Positions 1 through 7,603 of a stretch of DNA of 12,788 nt are shown here, piece after piece; within the stretch, counting starts at the first letter, position 1, and each line of letters starts with the position of its first letter. The position numbers were made by a program, and so were the translations under genes. The notes under the pieces were generated by a model. It ran no database searches and was not told the DNA's origin. It was given only the letters and a program-made list of their open reading frames with translations. The DNA is taken from NCBI GenBank assembly GCA_910587335.1, contig CAJUMG010000032.1, positions 1 through 12,788 on the forward strand, in the 5' to 3' direction. Source of the stretch: an uncultured Oscillospiraceae bacterium (GTDB lineage: Bacteria > Bacillota > Clostridia > Oscillospirales > Ruminococcaceae).

Positions 1-35
1 TCTGTCCTTAAAAATGGCGTTCTATTGCGTAACGG

Positions 36-87
36 AAAAGCAGAGAACCGACCACTAATAAAAGTGATATGTTCTCTGCTTTTGTTT
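36..87 (+). terminator. Intrinsic terminator of an upstream gene outside the window
   Basis: A perfect 13-bp stem pairs 36-48 (AAAAGCAGAGAAC) with 71-83. The enclosed loop can form an inner CACT/AGTG stem (53-56 with 63-66). The right arm ends in a T-rich run (80-87, interrupted by one G). The gene it serves is not identifiable, because only about 35 bases precede the hairpin. It could work in either direction, but the T-tract is better on the + strand. Confidence 0.65.
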
Positions 88-293
88 GCACCCTGTCTGT
101 CAGCGTTATTGATAAGTTGTTGTGTATACTTCCTTATCATCGTAAAACACAGGTTTTCAGACTTTTGCTTAATACTGTTTTACGGCCACCGCCCCTTTAG
201 GGCAGTCTTTTTTTACCGAAAATTTGTGTCCGTTATGAAGACACAGACTAAGAACTGCTTCATATACTGGAAAAAGGAAAGGGAGTGGCAATT
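88..293. other. Gene-free stretch upstream of yunB
   Basis: No convincing coding region is seen here. The frame open from base 25 to 297 has no ribosome binding site and runs through both terminators, so I treat it as chance. The stretch holds the second terminator and, at 261-268, CATATACT, which resembles the -10 element of sporulation sigma-E promoters. I could not find a matching -35 element, so the yunB promoter is not assigned. Confidence 0.5.
188..214 (+). terminator. Second intrinsic terminator, upstream of yunB
   Basis: A short GC stem (GCCC at 191-194 with GGGC at 200-203, loop CTTTA, flanked by an extra AC/GT pairing) is followed by a seven-T run at 208-214. This is a compact rho-independent terminator. 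It follows the first terminator by about 100 bases, and no convincing gene lies between them. A longer pairing, CGTAAAACA (141-149) with TGTTTTACG (176-184), lies just before it. Confidence 0.6.
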
Positions 294-947
294 ATGATGC
301 GAGCAAAAAGAAGAAAGCTGCGAAAACGAATCCATCTGGTTATTTTGCTTTTGCTCGTGCCTTTCCTTATCATTTGGGGAATAGCTTCCTGGATCGGTCC
401 GACGATTTCGGAAAGGCTGTCCTATCAGGCAAGGATTCTGGTGACTGCGGTGGTGAATCAGACCATTTCGGAGGAGTTGGATCGAATGGGGGTTACCTAT
501 CATCAGATGATCCGTTTAACGCGGGACGGAACGGGTAGAATCACTTCCTTACAGGCAGATACGGTGCTCATTAACAAGATAAAAAGCGCTGTTACCCAGC
601 GGACGGGAGAACGGCTTCAGGAGCTTTCTTCCCAACCTCTTTCCATTCCCCTTGGCTCTTTAACCGGGTTGAAAATTCTGTCGGGAAGGGGACCGATGAT
701 TCATTTTCGCCTAGCTCCAGAAGGAGTGGCGATGACCAATCTATATCATGAATTTACACAAGCGGGCGTGAACCAGACGCTCCACCGAGTTTATCTACAG
801 ATTGATCTGGAAGTTTCTGCTATTATTCCGGGTTTTTCCATGAAAACACAGGTGACAACCAATATGGAGCTGGGGCAAACGGTCATTGTCGGAGAGGTTC
901 CGGAGTATTTTGGAAGTATTGGTATTGGAGCGGTAGCAGGGACTTGA
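294..947 (+). CDS. yunB: Sporulation protein YunB
   Basis: This is a 217-residue protein with a basic N-terminus (RAKRRKLRKR), one hydrophobic segment at about residues 12-33, and a soluble extracytoplasmic part. The overall pattern (a TISERLSYQAR-like start of the soluble part, then SIPLGSLTGLKILSGRGPMIHF, rich in turns, and a closing EVPEYFG) matches the YunB family, which is sigma-E controlled and sporulation-linked in Bacillus subtilis. The biochemical role is unknown. The open frame reaches back to a GTG at 285, but the purine-rich ribosome binding site at 274-283 is correctly spaced only for ATG 294 (or the adjacent ATG 297). The stop codon at 945-947 lies inside the -35 box of the next promoter. 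No gene shares its transcript with certainty. Family assignment is by recognition of the protein sequence. Confidence 0.85.
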   Translation: MMRAKRRKLRKRIHLVILLLLVPFLIIWGIASWIGPTISERLSYQARILVTAVVNQTISEELDRMGVTYHQMIRLTRDGTGRITSLQADTVLINKIKSAVTQRTGERLQELSSQPLSIPLGSLTGLKILSGRGPMIHFRLAPEGVAMTNLYHEFTQAGVNQTLHRVYLQIDLEVSAIIPGFSMKTQVTTNMELGQTVIVGEVPEYFGSIGIGAVAGT

Positions 948-971
948 CAATGGGGATAAAGGAGTTATAAT
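944..971 (+). promoter_or_regulatory. Consensus sigma-A promoter of the vanW-dltA-dltC operon
   Basis: TTGACA (944-949) and TATAAT (966-971) both match the consensus at all six positions, with a 16-bp spacer. The -35 box overlaps the yunB stop codon TGA at 945-947. Transcription would begin near 978, leaving a leader of about 20 to 50 bases before vanW, depending on which start codon is used. This suggests strong vegetative transcription independent of yunB. Confidence 0.85.
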
Positions 972-997
972 AGATTTAGCTACAATTGTAGGAGAAA

Positions 998-1855
998 TTG
1001 ACTTTTGCAAATCGACAGGTGATGCAGATGGAGAAACGAAGAAAGCTATTTTGTGAATATGGCCCCGTGTGTTATGAAATTTCTCTTTGTAAAGAAAACC
1101 TGAAACGCACGGTCCTGGATAAGCTGCAGAAAAATCACTTTGCCAAAACCCGATCAAACGCGACTCTGCCTTATATCTGGAAAAGCCATATATCTACGAT
1201 ACTGCGGCCGCTTTTAGGGGTTGATATGCAGCTGCAGAGAAACAAAGCGCAAAATCTTCGTCTTGCGGCGGCTCGGATTGACGGCATCGTTCTATCTCCT
1301 GGAGAAACCTTTTCTTTTTGGGCGCTGGTTGGTCGCCCGACCAGACAAAAAGGCTATTTGGATGGGATGGTTATCGCAAGCGGCCGGCCGGGGAGAGGGG
1401 TGGCCGGTGGGGTATGCCAATTGGCTAACCTAATTCACTACATGGTTTTGCACACCCCGATGAAGGTGACAGAGCTGCATCACCACAGCGATGCGTTATT
1501 CCCGGATGCTGGACGGCGGGTTCCGTTTGGAACAGGCACCTCGATTGTATATAAAAATTGCGACTACCGTTTTCAGAATACAACGCCATATCCCGTACAG
1601 GTACGGGTCTGGATCAAAGATGGTATGCTGATGGGAGAAATTCGCTCGGTCGCGCCGTTGGCAAAGAAATACAGGCTGAAAGAGGAAGATCACCACTATA
1701 CCAAAGAGAACGACGGCTATTATCGTAATAGTCGGGTGTATCAGATTGTATCGGATAAGGACGGTAAGGAAATACAAAAAAATCTGATTTTAGAAAATCA
1801 TTCCAAGGTTATGTTTGATCCAAATCAGATCCCAAAAGAAGAGCTGAGAATATGA
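998..1855 (+). CDS. vanW: VanW family protein
   Basis: The protein has up to 285 residues. A VanW domain covers roughly residues 70-215, with typical blocks: a NLRLAAARIDGIVLSPGETFS-type segment, FSFWALVG, GVAGGVCQLANL, and a His-rich ELHHHSDALFP stretch. There is no signal peptide or membrane segment, as in the short VanW of vanB glycopeptide-resistance clusters, where its function is unknown. It differs from the longer exported VanW/G5 proteins. Two starts are possible: TTG 998, three bases after AGGAG, or ATG 1028, preceded by AGGTGAT at 1017-1023. I give the longer frame but regard ATG 1028 as equally likely. The gene ends in ATGA, overlapping dltA by 4 bases, so the two are probably translationally coupled. 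No other van genes are in the window, so resistance should not be inferred. Confidence 0.85.
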   Translation: MTFANRQVMQMEKRRKLFCEYGPVCYEISLCKENLKRTVLDKLQKNHFAKTRSNATLPYIWKSHISTILRPLLGVDMQLQRNKAQNLRLAAARIDGIVLSPGETFSFWALVGRPTRQKGYLDGMVIASGRPGRGVAGGVCQLANLIHYMVLHTPMKVTELHHHSDALFPDAGRRVPFGTGTSIVYKNCDYRFQNTTPYPVQVRVWIKDGMLMGEIRSVAPLAKKYRLKEEDHHYTKENDGYYRNSRVYQIVSDKDGKEIQKNLILENHSKVMFDPNQIPKEELRI

Positions 1856-3366
1856 TATTACTGGAAAAAATTTGGGAGAATTTACAGGAAAAAGGAACTG
1901 CGGTAGCCTATAGCTGCGAAACGAGGCAGATAAGCTATCAAGAATTAGGAAAATGGTCCGGCCGCCTTTGTGCTTATCTGAAAAGGCAATTTACCCAAGG
2001 CGAACCGGTTTTGATCTATGGACATAAACAGCCTGTGATGGCGGCAGCGTTTTTGGCATGTGCCTTCGGCGGCTTCCCCTATATTCCGGTAGACAGTTCC
2101 ACCCCAAAAGAGCGTGTGCAGGCGATTTTGCATTCGGCCCGGCCACAGGTATTGCTGGCGGCAGAGCCGGTGCAGGCCGATGAAATTTCCATCATTGATA
2201 GAAAAACGTTGGAACAAATTTGTGAGGAGGGTGGGGAAATGCCGCTGCCTTATCCTGCAAGAAAACCGGACGAGATTTTTTATATTATCTATACTTCCGG
2301 CAGCACTGGGGTACCGAAAGGCGTGATGGTGACCTGTGAAAATCTGGATTCTTTTACCAGTTGGATGATGAAGCTATTCCCGAAAGCACCATCTGTTATT
2401 GTCAATCAGGCGTCCTTCTCTTTTGATTTGTCGGTGGCGGATTTCTGGCCGGCTCTTGCCTGGGGTGCGCAGGAATATACCCTTTGCCGCCAGGTGCAAA
2501 AGGACTATCCGGCGCTGTTTTCCCGTCTTGAAAAAAGCGGCGCTAAGATGATGGTATTAACACCGTCTTTTGCATCGCTTTTGCTGGCGGATCAAAGCTT
2601 TTGCGCAAAGCGTTTTCCGGGGCTGGACGTGTTGTTTTTCTGCGGCGAAACGTTGCTGCCCAAAACAGCGCGGGCACTCTTAGACCGCTTTCCGGGTCTG
2701 CGGATCATAAACGCCTATGGGCCGACAGAATGTACGGTTGCGGTAACGGCTGCCGAGATTGGGGAAAAAGAAGCAAGCCAGTCCATCTTGCCGGTGGGAA
2801 TCGCAAATCCCGGTGTTGAGGTATATATAGAAAATGGCGGGAAGCTGGCTAAAGAAGGAGAAGAAGGGGAAATCATTCTTTGCGGCGACAGTGTCGCGGC
2901 AGGATATATCGGCCAGAAAAGCCATGCTTCTCCCTTTGGTATCAAAAATGGCAAAAGGTATTATCGGACCGGAGATCTGGGCTGGATCCAAAATGGGGTT
3001 TTGTATTGTAAGGGCCGGCTGGACAGTCAGGTGAAATTACGTGGATATCGGGTAGAGCTACAGGATGTGGAACAGAACCTATCCGCCTTGCCGGGAGTGG
3101 AGGAAGCAGTTGTGGTCAGCTGCGAAAATCGAGAAGGCCAGACAACACGGTTGGTGGCGTTTGTACAATTGTACGAAGGAGCGAAGCCAACCAAACAGCA
3201 GCTTCAGGCGCTTTTGGCGCAGCGGCTTCCAGTGTACATGTGCCCGATAATCCGATTGGTGAAAGCATTTCCATTAAACGAAAACGGAAAATGTGACCGA
3301 AAAAGGCTGAAGGAGGCTGCCAATGGAAGAGGAGATTTTGAAGCTGATCCGAGAGATTGGGAATGA
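1852..3366 (+). CDS. dltA: D-alanine--D-alanyl carrier protein ligase DltA
   Basis: This 504-residue adenylating enzyme has the family's usual length. It should use ATP to form D-alanyl-AMP and load D-alanine onto the carrier DltC in the cytoplasm. Visible motifs in order are the P-loop YTSGSTGVPKG (about 147-157), NQASFSFDLSVADFW, FFCGETL, whose Cys matches the D-Ala-pocket cysteine of DltA, NAYGPTE, YRTGDLG, GRLDSQVKLRGYRVEL, and the C-terminal catalytic lysine in NENGKCDRKRL. The FSFDLSV and FCGE segments favour DltA over general peptide-synthetase adenylation domains. The start ATG 1852 overlaps the vanW stop. The last 44 bases overlap dltC, adding a short tail (about 15 residues) beyond the usual end. 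Substrate is inferred from motif similarity. Confidence 0.88.
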   Translation: MILLEKIWENLQEKGTAVAYSCETRQISYQELGKWSGRLCAYLKRQFTQGEPVLIYGHKQPVMAAAFLACAFGGFPYIPVDSSTPKERVQAILHSARPQVLLAAEPVQADEISIIDRKTLEQICEEGGEMPLPYPARKPDEIFYIIYTSGSTGVPKGVMVTCENLDSFTSWMMKLFPKAPSVIVNQASFSFDLSVADFWPALAWGAQEYTLCRQVQKDYPALFSRLEKSGAKMMVLTPSFASLLLADQSFCAKRFPGLDVLFFCGETLLPKTARALLDRFPGLRIINAYGPTECTVAVTAAEIGEKEASQSILPVGIANPGVEVYIENGGKLAKEGEEGEIILCGDSVAAGYIGQKSHASPFGIKNGKRYYRTGDLGWIQNGVLYCKGRLDSQVKLRGYRVELQDVEQNLSALPGVEEAVVVSCENREGQTTRLVAFVQLYEGAKPTKQQLQALLAQRLPVYMCPIIRLVKAFPLNENGKCDRKRLKEAANGRGDFEADPRDWE

Positions 3367-3574
3367 CGCGGAGGATATTGGTCCGGAACAGGAATTATGG
3401 GATGCGGGCATTCTGGATTCTTTGGCGTTTATTTCATTGCTGGAAGAGATTTCCTATCGCTGGCAGGTGGATATCCAGCCAACACAGGTGCCGCCAGAGC
3501 GGTGGAGCAACGTGCAGTCTATCGCGGAACTGGTCGAGGAGGTACTGGCTGAAAAAACCGGATCGAAAAAATGA
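3323..3574 (+). CDS. dltC: D-alanyl carrier protein DltC
   Basis: This 83-residue acidic carrier protein has the phosphopantetheine site in GILDSLAF, with Ser33 as the attachment residue. It should carry D-alanine as a thioester after loading by DltA. A strong AAGGAGG at 3310-3316, six bases before ATG 3323, lies inside the dltA coding region, and the genes overlap by 44 bases, so stoichiometric coupled expression is likely. The segment PPERWSNVQSIAELV resembles the DRDVWNTPNNIV region of known DltC. A terminator begins at the stop codon, so neither dltB nor dltD follows. A general acyl carrier protein is the main alternative, but adjacency to dltA argues for DltC. Confidence 0.85.
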   Translation: MEEEILKLIREIGNDAEDIGPEQELWDAGILDSLAFISLLEEISYRWQVDIQPTQVPPERWSNVQSIAELVEEVLAEKTGSKK

Positions 3575-3613
3575 AAGAGGAAAGGGGAATTTTCGTCCTC
3601 TTTCCTCTTTTTT
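3574..3613 (+). terminator. Terminator of the vanW-dltA-dltC operon
   Basis: A 15-bp stem (3574-3588 with 3596-3610, one G-T pair, loop about 7 bases) is followed by a T run through 3613. It starts at the last base of the dltC stop codon, so the operon ends cleanly here. Confidence 0.88.
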
Positions 3614-3670
3614 GTAAAATGAAGGGGGGCAAAACCCTACTTGAGCGATACAAAATATTACATATATGCC

Positions 3671-3698
3671 TTGGAAATGAGGAAAAATGTGCTATAAT
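3671..3698 (+). promoter_or_regulatory. Extended -10 promoter of ligA
   Basis: TGCTATAAT (3690-3698) is a consensus extended -10 element. TTGGAA at 3671-3676 matches the -35 consensus at four of six positions, with a 16-bp spacer. The start site would be near 3705, leaving a leader of about 88 bases before ligA. A weak TAAAAC/GTTTTA pairing (3742-3747 with 3758-3763) is the only structure noticed in that leader. Confidence 0.7.
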
Positions 3699-3792
3699 AT
3701 GTAGGGATCAAATGCGTTGGTATGGAAAAACAAAAATCCGTTAAAACTCCTTTTGGCGTTTTATAATGTCTGCTGTATGCGGAGGTTTTAGC

Positions 3793-5790
3793 ATGAATGA
3801 TAAACAGGCGAAAGAAAAAATCGACCGCCTGACAGATTTGGTTCTGTATCATAGTAAGCGTTACTATGACCAGGACGAGCCAGAAATTGAAGATTATGAA
3901 TATGACCGCTTATTGCATGAGCTAATCTCCTTGGAGGAGGCGTATCCACAGTTTGCCCGTGGGGATTCCCCGACTAAGCGGATAGTGGGGCAGGTGAAGA
4001 ATACCTTTGAGCCGGTGGAACATAAGGTGCAGATGGGAAGCTTGCAGGATGTTTTTTCCGATGAAGAGGTCTTTGCTTTTCATGAGCGGGTAAAGGAACA
4101 GATAGAAAATCCGGTTTATGTGGTAGAGCCGAAAATCGACGGTTTGTCTGTTTCGCTGGAATACAAAGATGGCGTTTTTGTGCGTGGATCGACCAGAGGG
4201 GACGGCTTTGTGGGCGAAGATGTGACCCTGAACCTGGGAACGATTCAAAGCATTCCCAAGAAACTGAAGGACCCGGTTCCCTTTTTAGAGGTGCGGGGCG
4301 AGGTTTATATGTCTGAGGAAAGCTTTCAAAAGCTTACAGAAGAGCAGGAAATTCGGGAGGAAAAGCCGTTTAAAAATCCCCGAAATGCTGCTGCGGGGTC
4401 TTTGCGGCAGAAGGATCCTGCCATAGCGGCCCAGCGGCATTTGGACATTTTTGTATTTAACATTCAGCAGATTGAAGGAAAGACCTTGTCAGGACACAAG
4501 GAATCGCTGGATTATCTTTGCCGGCAGGGCTTTGCGGTGTCCCCCTCTTACCAGTCATTTTCTTCTATCGAACAGGTTATGAAGGAAATACGCAGAATCG
4601 GAGAAAATCGGCAGCAGTATTCCTTCGGCATTGACGGTGCGGTTGTGAAGGTGGACAGCTTTGAGCAGAGAGAGAAGATGGGAAGTACCGCGAAATATCC
4701 CAAATGGGCGATTGCCTATAAATATCCGCCGGAAGAAAAGTCTACGGTGCTTTTGGATATCCAAATCAATGTGGGCCGTACCGGTGTGCTGACGCCGACA
4801 GCGGTATTTGAACCGATTACGTTGGCGGGGACAACGGTCAGCCGTGCTGTGCTTCATAATCAGGCGTTTATTGATGAAAAGCAAATTGCGATTGGCGATA
4901 CAATTTTGGTTCGGAAGGCTGGGGACATTATTCCGGAGGTGATAGGTGTACAGGACCACGACTCACAAAGACCGGTGTACCAGATTCCGGATATCTGCCC
5001 GGCCTGCGGTTCTCCGGTTTTTTTCGAAGGGGATCAGGCCGCTAAGCGCTGTCAGAACAGCGATTGTCCGGCACAGCTTTTGCGCAATTTAGTCCATTTT
5101 GCCTCTCGAGACGCAATGGACATTGATGGTTTGGGTCCTTCCATCGTAGAAAATTTGGTGTCTGCGGGACTGGTCAAATCTCCTGCGGACCTATATGATT
5201 TAACATTGGAAGAGCTTTCCCCATTGGAACGGCTGGCGGAAAAAAGCGGATCCAACCTGCTGGCTGCGATTGAAAAATCAAAAGAGAACGATCTGTCCCG
5301 ACTATTATTTGCACTAGGCATCCGCGGGATCGGCCAAAAAGCGGCAAAGCTTTTAGCCATTCGCTTTTTGGATATAGAAAAGCTGTTTATCGCGGCAGAA
5401 GAGGAAATCGCCGCCATTGACGGTTTTGGCGAGATTATGGCACAGGCGGTGGCGGAGTATTTTTCTTTGAACGCCACCCGAAGCTTGGTAGACCGGCTCA
5501 AGAAAGCTGGAGTCAATACCCTTTCTCTGTCGCTGCCGGCTGGGGACCGATTGGCGGGATATACTTTTGTTTTGACCGGTACGCTGCCGAACCTGACCCG
5601 TGCTCAGGCAGGCGCCATGATTGAAGAGCAGGGGGGAAAGGTTTCTTCCTCTGTTTCAAAGAAAACAAGTTACGTTGTCGCGGGAGAAGAAGCGGGAAGC
5701 AAGCTTACCAAGGCACAGAACCTGGGCCTTTCGATTTTAGACGAAAACGGACTGCTGGCGCTGTTAAATGGTGAAATGAATGTGGAATAA
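3793..5790 (+). CDS. ligA: NAD-dependent DNA ligase LigA
   Basis: This 665-residue enzyme seals DNA nicks in replication and repair, using NAD+ as adenylate donor. Domains in order: an N-terminal NAD-binding region with YYDQDEPEIEDYEYDRL; the adenylation domain with the catalytic lysine in EPKIDG (about Lys114) and FKNPRNAAAGSLRQ; an OB fold with NVGRTGVLTPTAVFEP; a four-Cys zinc finger (about Cys402, 405, 420, 425); helix-hairpin-helix repeats including GIRGIGQKAAKLLA and IDGFGEIMA; and a C-terminal BRCT domain (about 590-665). The frame is open from ATG 3766, but GGAGG at 3781-3785 sits seven bases before ATG 3793 and no site precedes 3766, so 3793 is chosen. No terminator separates it from gatC, 49 bases downstream. 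Confidence 0.97.
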   Translation: MNDKQAKEKIDRLTDLVLYHSKRYYDQDEPEIEDYEYDRLLHELISLEEAYPQFARGDSPTKRIVGQVKNTFEPVEHKVQMGSLQDVFSDEEVFAFHERVKEQIENPVYVVEPKIDGLSVSLEYKDGVFVRGSTRGDGFVGEDVTLNLGTIQSIPKKLKDPVPFLEVRGEVYMSEESFQKLTEEQEIREEKPFKNPRNAAAGSLRQKDPAIAAQRHLDIFVFNIQQIEGKTLSGHKESLDYLCRQGFAVSPSYQSFSSIEQVMKEIRRIGENRQQYSFGIDGAVVKVDSFEQREKMGSTAKYPKWAIAYKYPPEEKSTVLLDIQINVGRTGVLTPTAVFEPITLAGTTVSRAVLHNQAFIDEKQIAIGDTILVRKAGDIIPEVIGVQDHDSQRPVYQIPDICPACGSPVFFEGDQAAKRCQNSDCPAQLLRNLVHFASRDAMDIDGLGPSIVENLVSAGLVKSPADLYDLTLEELSPLERLAEKSGSNLLAAIEKSKENDLSRLLFALGIRGIGQKAAKLLAIRFLDIEKLFIAAEEEIAAIDGFGEIMAQAVAEYFSLNATRSLVDRLKKAGVNTLSLSLPAGDRLAGYTFVLTGTLPNLTRAQAGAMIEEQGGKVSSSVSKKTSYVVAGEEAGSKLTKAQNLGLSILDENGLLALLNGEMNVE

Positions 5791-5839
5791 ACGGAGTAAG
5801 ACATAATAATAAAACATAAAGCAAAGGAGGCTTCATCCC

Positions 5840-6109
5840 ATGCAAATTGATATACAGCATATCGCGAAACTATCCCGTCTTTCGATTGAGGAGGAAAAGA
5901 CAGAAAAGTTCCAAAAAGAGATGGAGAGTATTGTGGCCATGTGTGAAAAGCTGCCGCCAATGGACAGCGAGTATACGGCGGTGGATCCGTCGAATCCCAT
6001 GCAGCTGCGCCCGGATTTGGTCAAACCCTCTTTGGATCGTGAACAGCTATTGCAAAATGCGCCGCAGACGCAGGCGGGCTGTGTTGTTGTTCCAAAAGTA
6101 GTGGAATAG
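5840..6109 (+). CDS. gatC: Asp/Glu-tRNA amidotransferase subunit C
   Basis: This 89-residue protein is the small stabilising subunit of the GatCAB complex, which converts Glu-tRNA(Gln) and/or Asp-tRNA(Asn) to the amide forms. The N-terminal helix block IQHIAKLSRLSIEEEK and the later LRPDLVKPSLDREQLLQNAPQ are typical of GatC, where the chain wraps around GatA. A strong AAAGGAGG (5823-5830) lies nine bases before ATG 5840. It is first of three closely spaced gat genes (14 bases to gatA). The AT-rich gap after ligA holds no convincing promoter or terminator, so it is probably read from the ligA promoter. Confidence 0.93.
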   Translation: MQIDIQHIAKLSRLSIEEEKTEKFQKEMESIVAMCEKLPPMDSEYTAVDPSNPMQLRPDLVKPSLDREQLLQNAPQTQAGCVVVPKVVE

Positions 6110-6123
6110 AAAGGATGTAGAAA

Positions 6124-7590
6124 ATGGAATTATTTGAGATGACCGCTGCATCCCTTTCGGAGAAGCTGCGGAAAAAAGAATGCAGTGCGGTGGAAATTAC
6201 CCGTTCTGTGTTGGGACAGATTTCTAAAAAAGAGGAGCAAATCGGCTCTTTTGTAACCGTTTGTGAAGAGCGGGCAATGAAACAGGCTGAAGAGGTTGAC
6301 CAAAAAATTGCCGCGGGAGAATCCCTTTCTCCTTTGGCTGGAATCCCCGTCGGCGTAAAGGACAATATCTGCACAAAGGATGTGCTGACCACCTGTTCTT
6401 CCAAGATGCTTTACAACTTTGTGCCGCCTTATAATGCGACTGTTGTGGACAGGCTGGAGCGGGCGGACGCCATTATGATTGGCAAGTGCAATATGGACGA
6501 ATTCGCCATGGGGTCCTCCTGTGAAACATCCTACTTTAAAAAGACCAAAAACCCTTGGGATCCGGATTGTGTCCCTGGCGGTTCCTCTGGAGGAAGCGCG
6601 GCCTGTGTCAGCGCGGGAGAGGCAGTGTTGTCCCTGGGATCGGATACAGGCGGTTCGATCCGTCTGCCGGCGGCGTACTGTGGCGTCGTGGGACTCAAAC
6701 CGACCTACGGTTCTGTATCCCGGTACGGACTGGTGGCTTTCGCCTCCTCGTTAGACCAAATCGGTCCTCTGGGCCGTTCGGTTGAAGATGTGGCGAATCT
6801 TTATTCGGTCATCTGCGGCCGGGACCCCATGGACGCAACCAGTGCTGTTCGGGAATATGGGAATTTTGCCCAGGGGCTGAACCGCTCAGTTCAGGGAATG
6901 CGTATTGGAATCCCGAAAGAATATTTTGGCGAAGGGGTAGAACCAGAGGTCAAGGCTGCGGTTATGGAAAGCGTTGACATGCTGGTAAAGGAGGGCGCAC
7001 AAACGGTCCCGATCAGTCTGCCCAGTACCGATTATGCCCTTTCGGCTTATTACATCATCTCTTCGGCGGAGGCTTCCTCTAACCTGGCGAGATTTGACGG
7101 AGTAAAATACGGCTATCGGGCCGAAGGTTACGCAAATCTTACGGAGCTATACGAAAAAACCCGCAGCGAAGGATTTGGCGATGAGGTGAAGCGCCGGATC
7201 ATGCTGGGAACCTTTGTGCTTAGCTCTGGATTTTACGACGCTTACTATAAACGCGCCAAACAGATGCAACAGAAAATTGCTCAGGAATATACGGAGGCAT
7301 TTTCCAAATGCGATGTGATCATAACCCCCACATCTCCGTCCCCTGCTTTTAAAATTGGGGAACGCGCGGACGATCCGCTTAAAATGTATGCGGCGGATAT
7401 CTGTACGGTGACGGTTAACATCGCGGGTCTGCCTGCTATTTCGGTTCCATGCGGTACGGTTTCCGGCGGATTGCCCATTGGTTTGCAGATGATAGGACCC
7501 AAATTTTCTGAGCAGGTGCTTTTGAACGCGGCGGGCTGTTTTGAAAATTTGTGCGGCGGATTTGGCGTTGCACCAGCGATGAAAGGTTAA
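6124..7590 (+). CDS. gatA: Asp/Glu-tRNA amidotransferase subunit A
   Basis: This 488-residue amidase-signature enzyme releases ammonia from glutamine for the transamidation of mischarged tRNA. The catalytic Ser-cisSer-Lys triad is complete: Lys79 in GIPVGVKDN, Ser154 in the GGSSGGSAA motif, and Ser178 in SDTGGSIRLPA. These are the same numbers I recall for the Staphylococcus aureus enzyme. Length is normal for GatA. AAAGGA at 6110-6115 is eight bases before ATG 6124. It lies between gatC and gatB and forms a stable heterotrimer with them in the cytoplasm. Confidence 0.97.
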   Translation: MELFEMTAASLSEKLRKKECSAVEITRSVLGQISKKEEQIGSFVTVCEERAMKQAEEVDQKIAAGESLSPLAGIPVGVKDNICTKDVLTTCSSKMLYNFVPPYNATVVDRLERADAIMIGKCNMDEFAMGSSCETSYFKKTKNPWDPDCVPGGSSGGSAACVSAGEAVLSLGSDTGGSIRLPAAYCGVVGLKPTYGSVSRYGLVAFASSLDQIGPLGRSVEDVANLYSVICGRDPMDATSAVREYGNFAQGLNRSVQGMRIGIPKEYFGEGVEPEVKAAVMESVDMLVKEGAQTVPISLPSTDYALSAYYIISSAEASSNLARFDGVKYGYRAEGYANLTELYEKTRSEGFGDEVKRRIMLGTFVLSSGFYDAYYKRAKQMQQKIAQEYTEAFSKCDVIITPTSPSPAFKIGERADDPLKMYAADICTVTVNIAGLPAISVPCGTVSGGLPIGLQMIGPKFSEQVLLNAAGCFENLCGGFGVAPAMKG

Positions 7591-7603
7591 GGAGGCGGTT
7601 GGA

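Noticed and set aside
25..297. 90-codon open frame before yunB
   Set aside because: It has no ribosome binding site, crosses two intrinsic terminators, and shows no protein-like pattern.
998..1855. Glycopeptide (vancomycin) resistance locus
   Set aside because: Only a VanW-family gene is present. No vanH, vanB-type ligase, vanX, vanY or two-component genes are in the window, and VanW alone does not imply resistance.
3762..3767. Second TATAAT in the ligA leader
   Set aside because: No -35-like sequence is found at suitable distance, and the extended -10 promoter at 3671-3698 is stronger.
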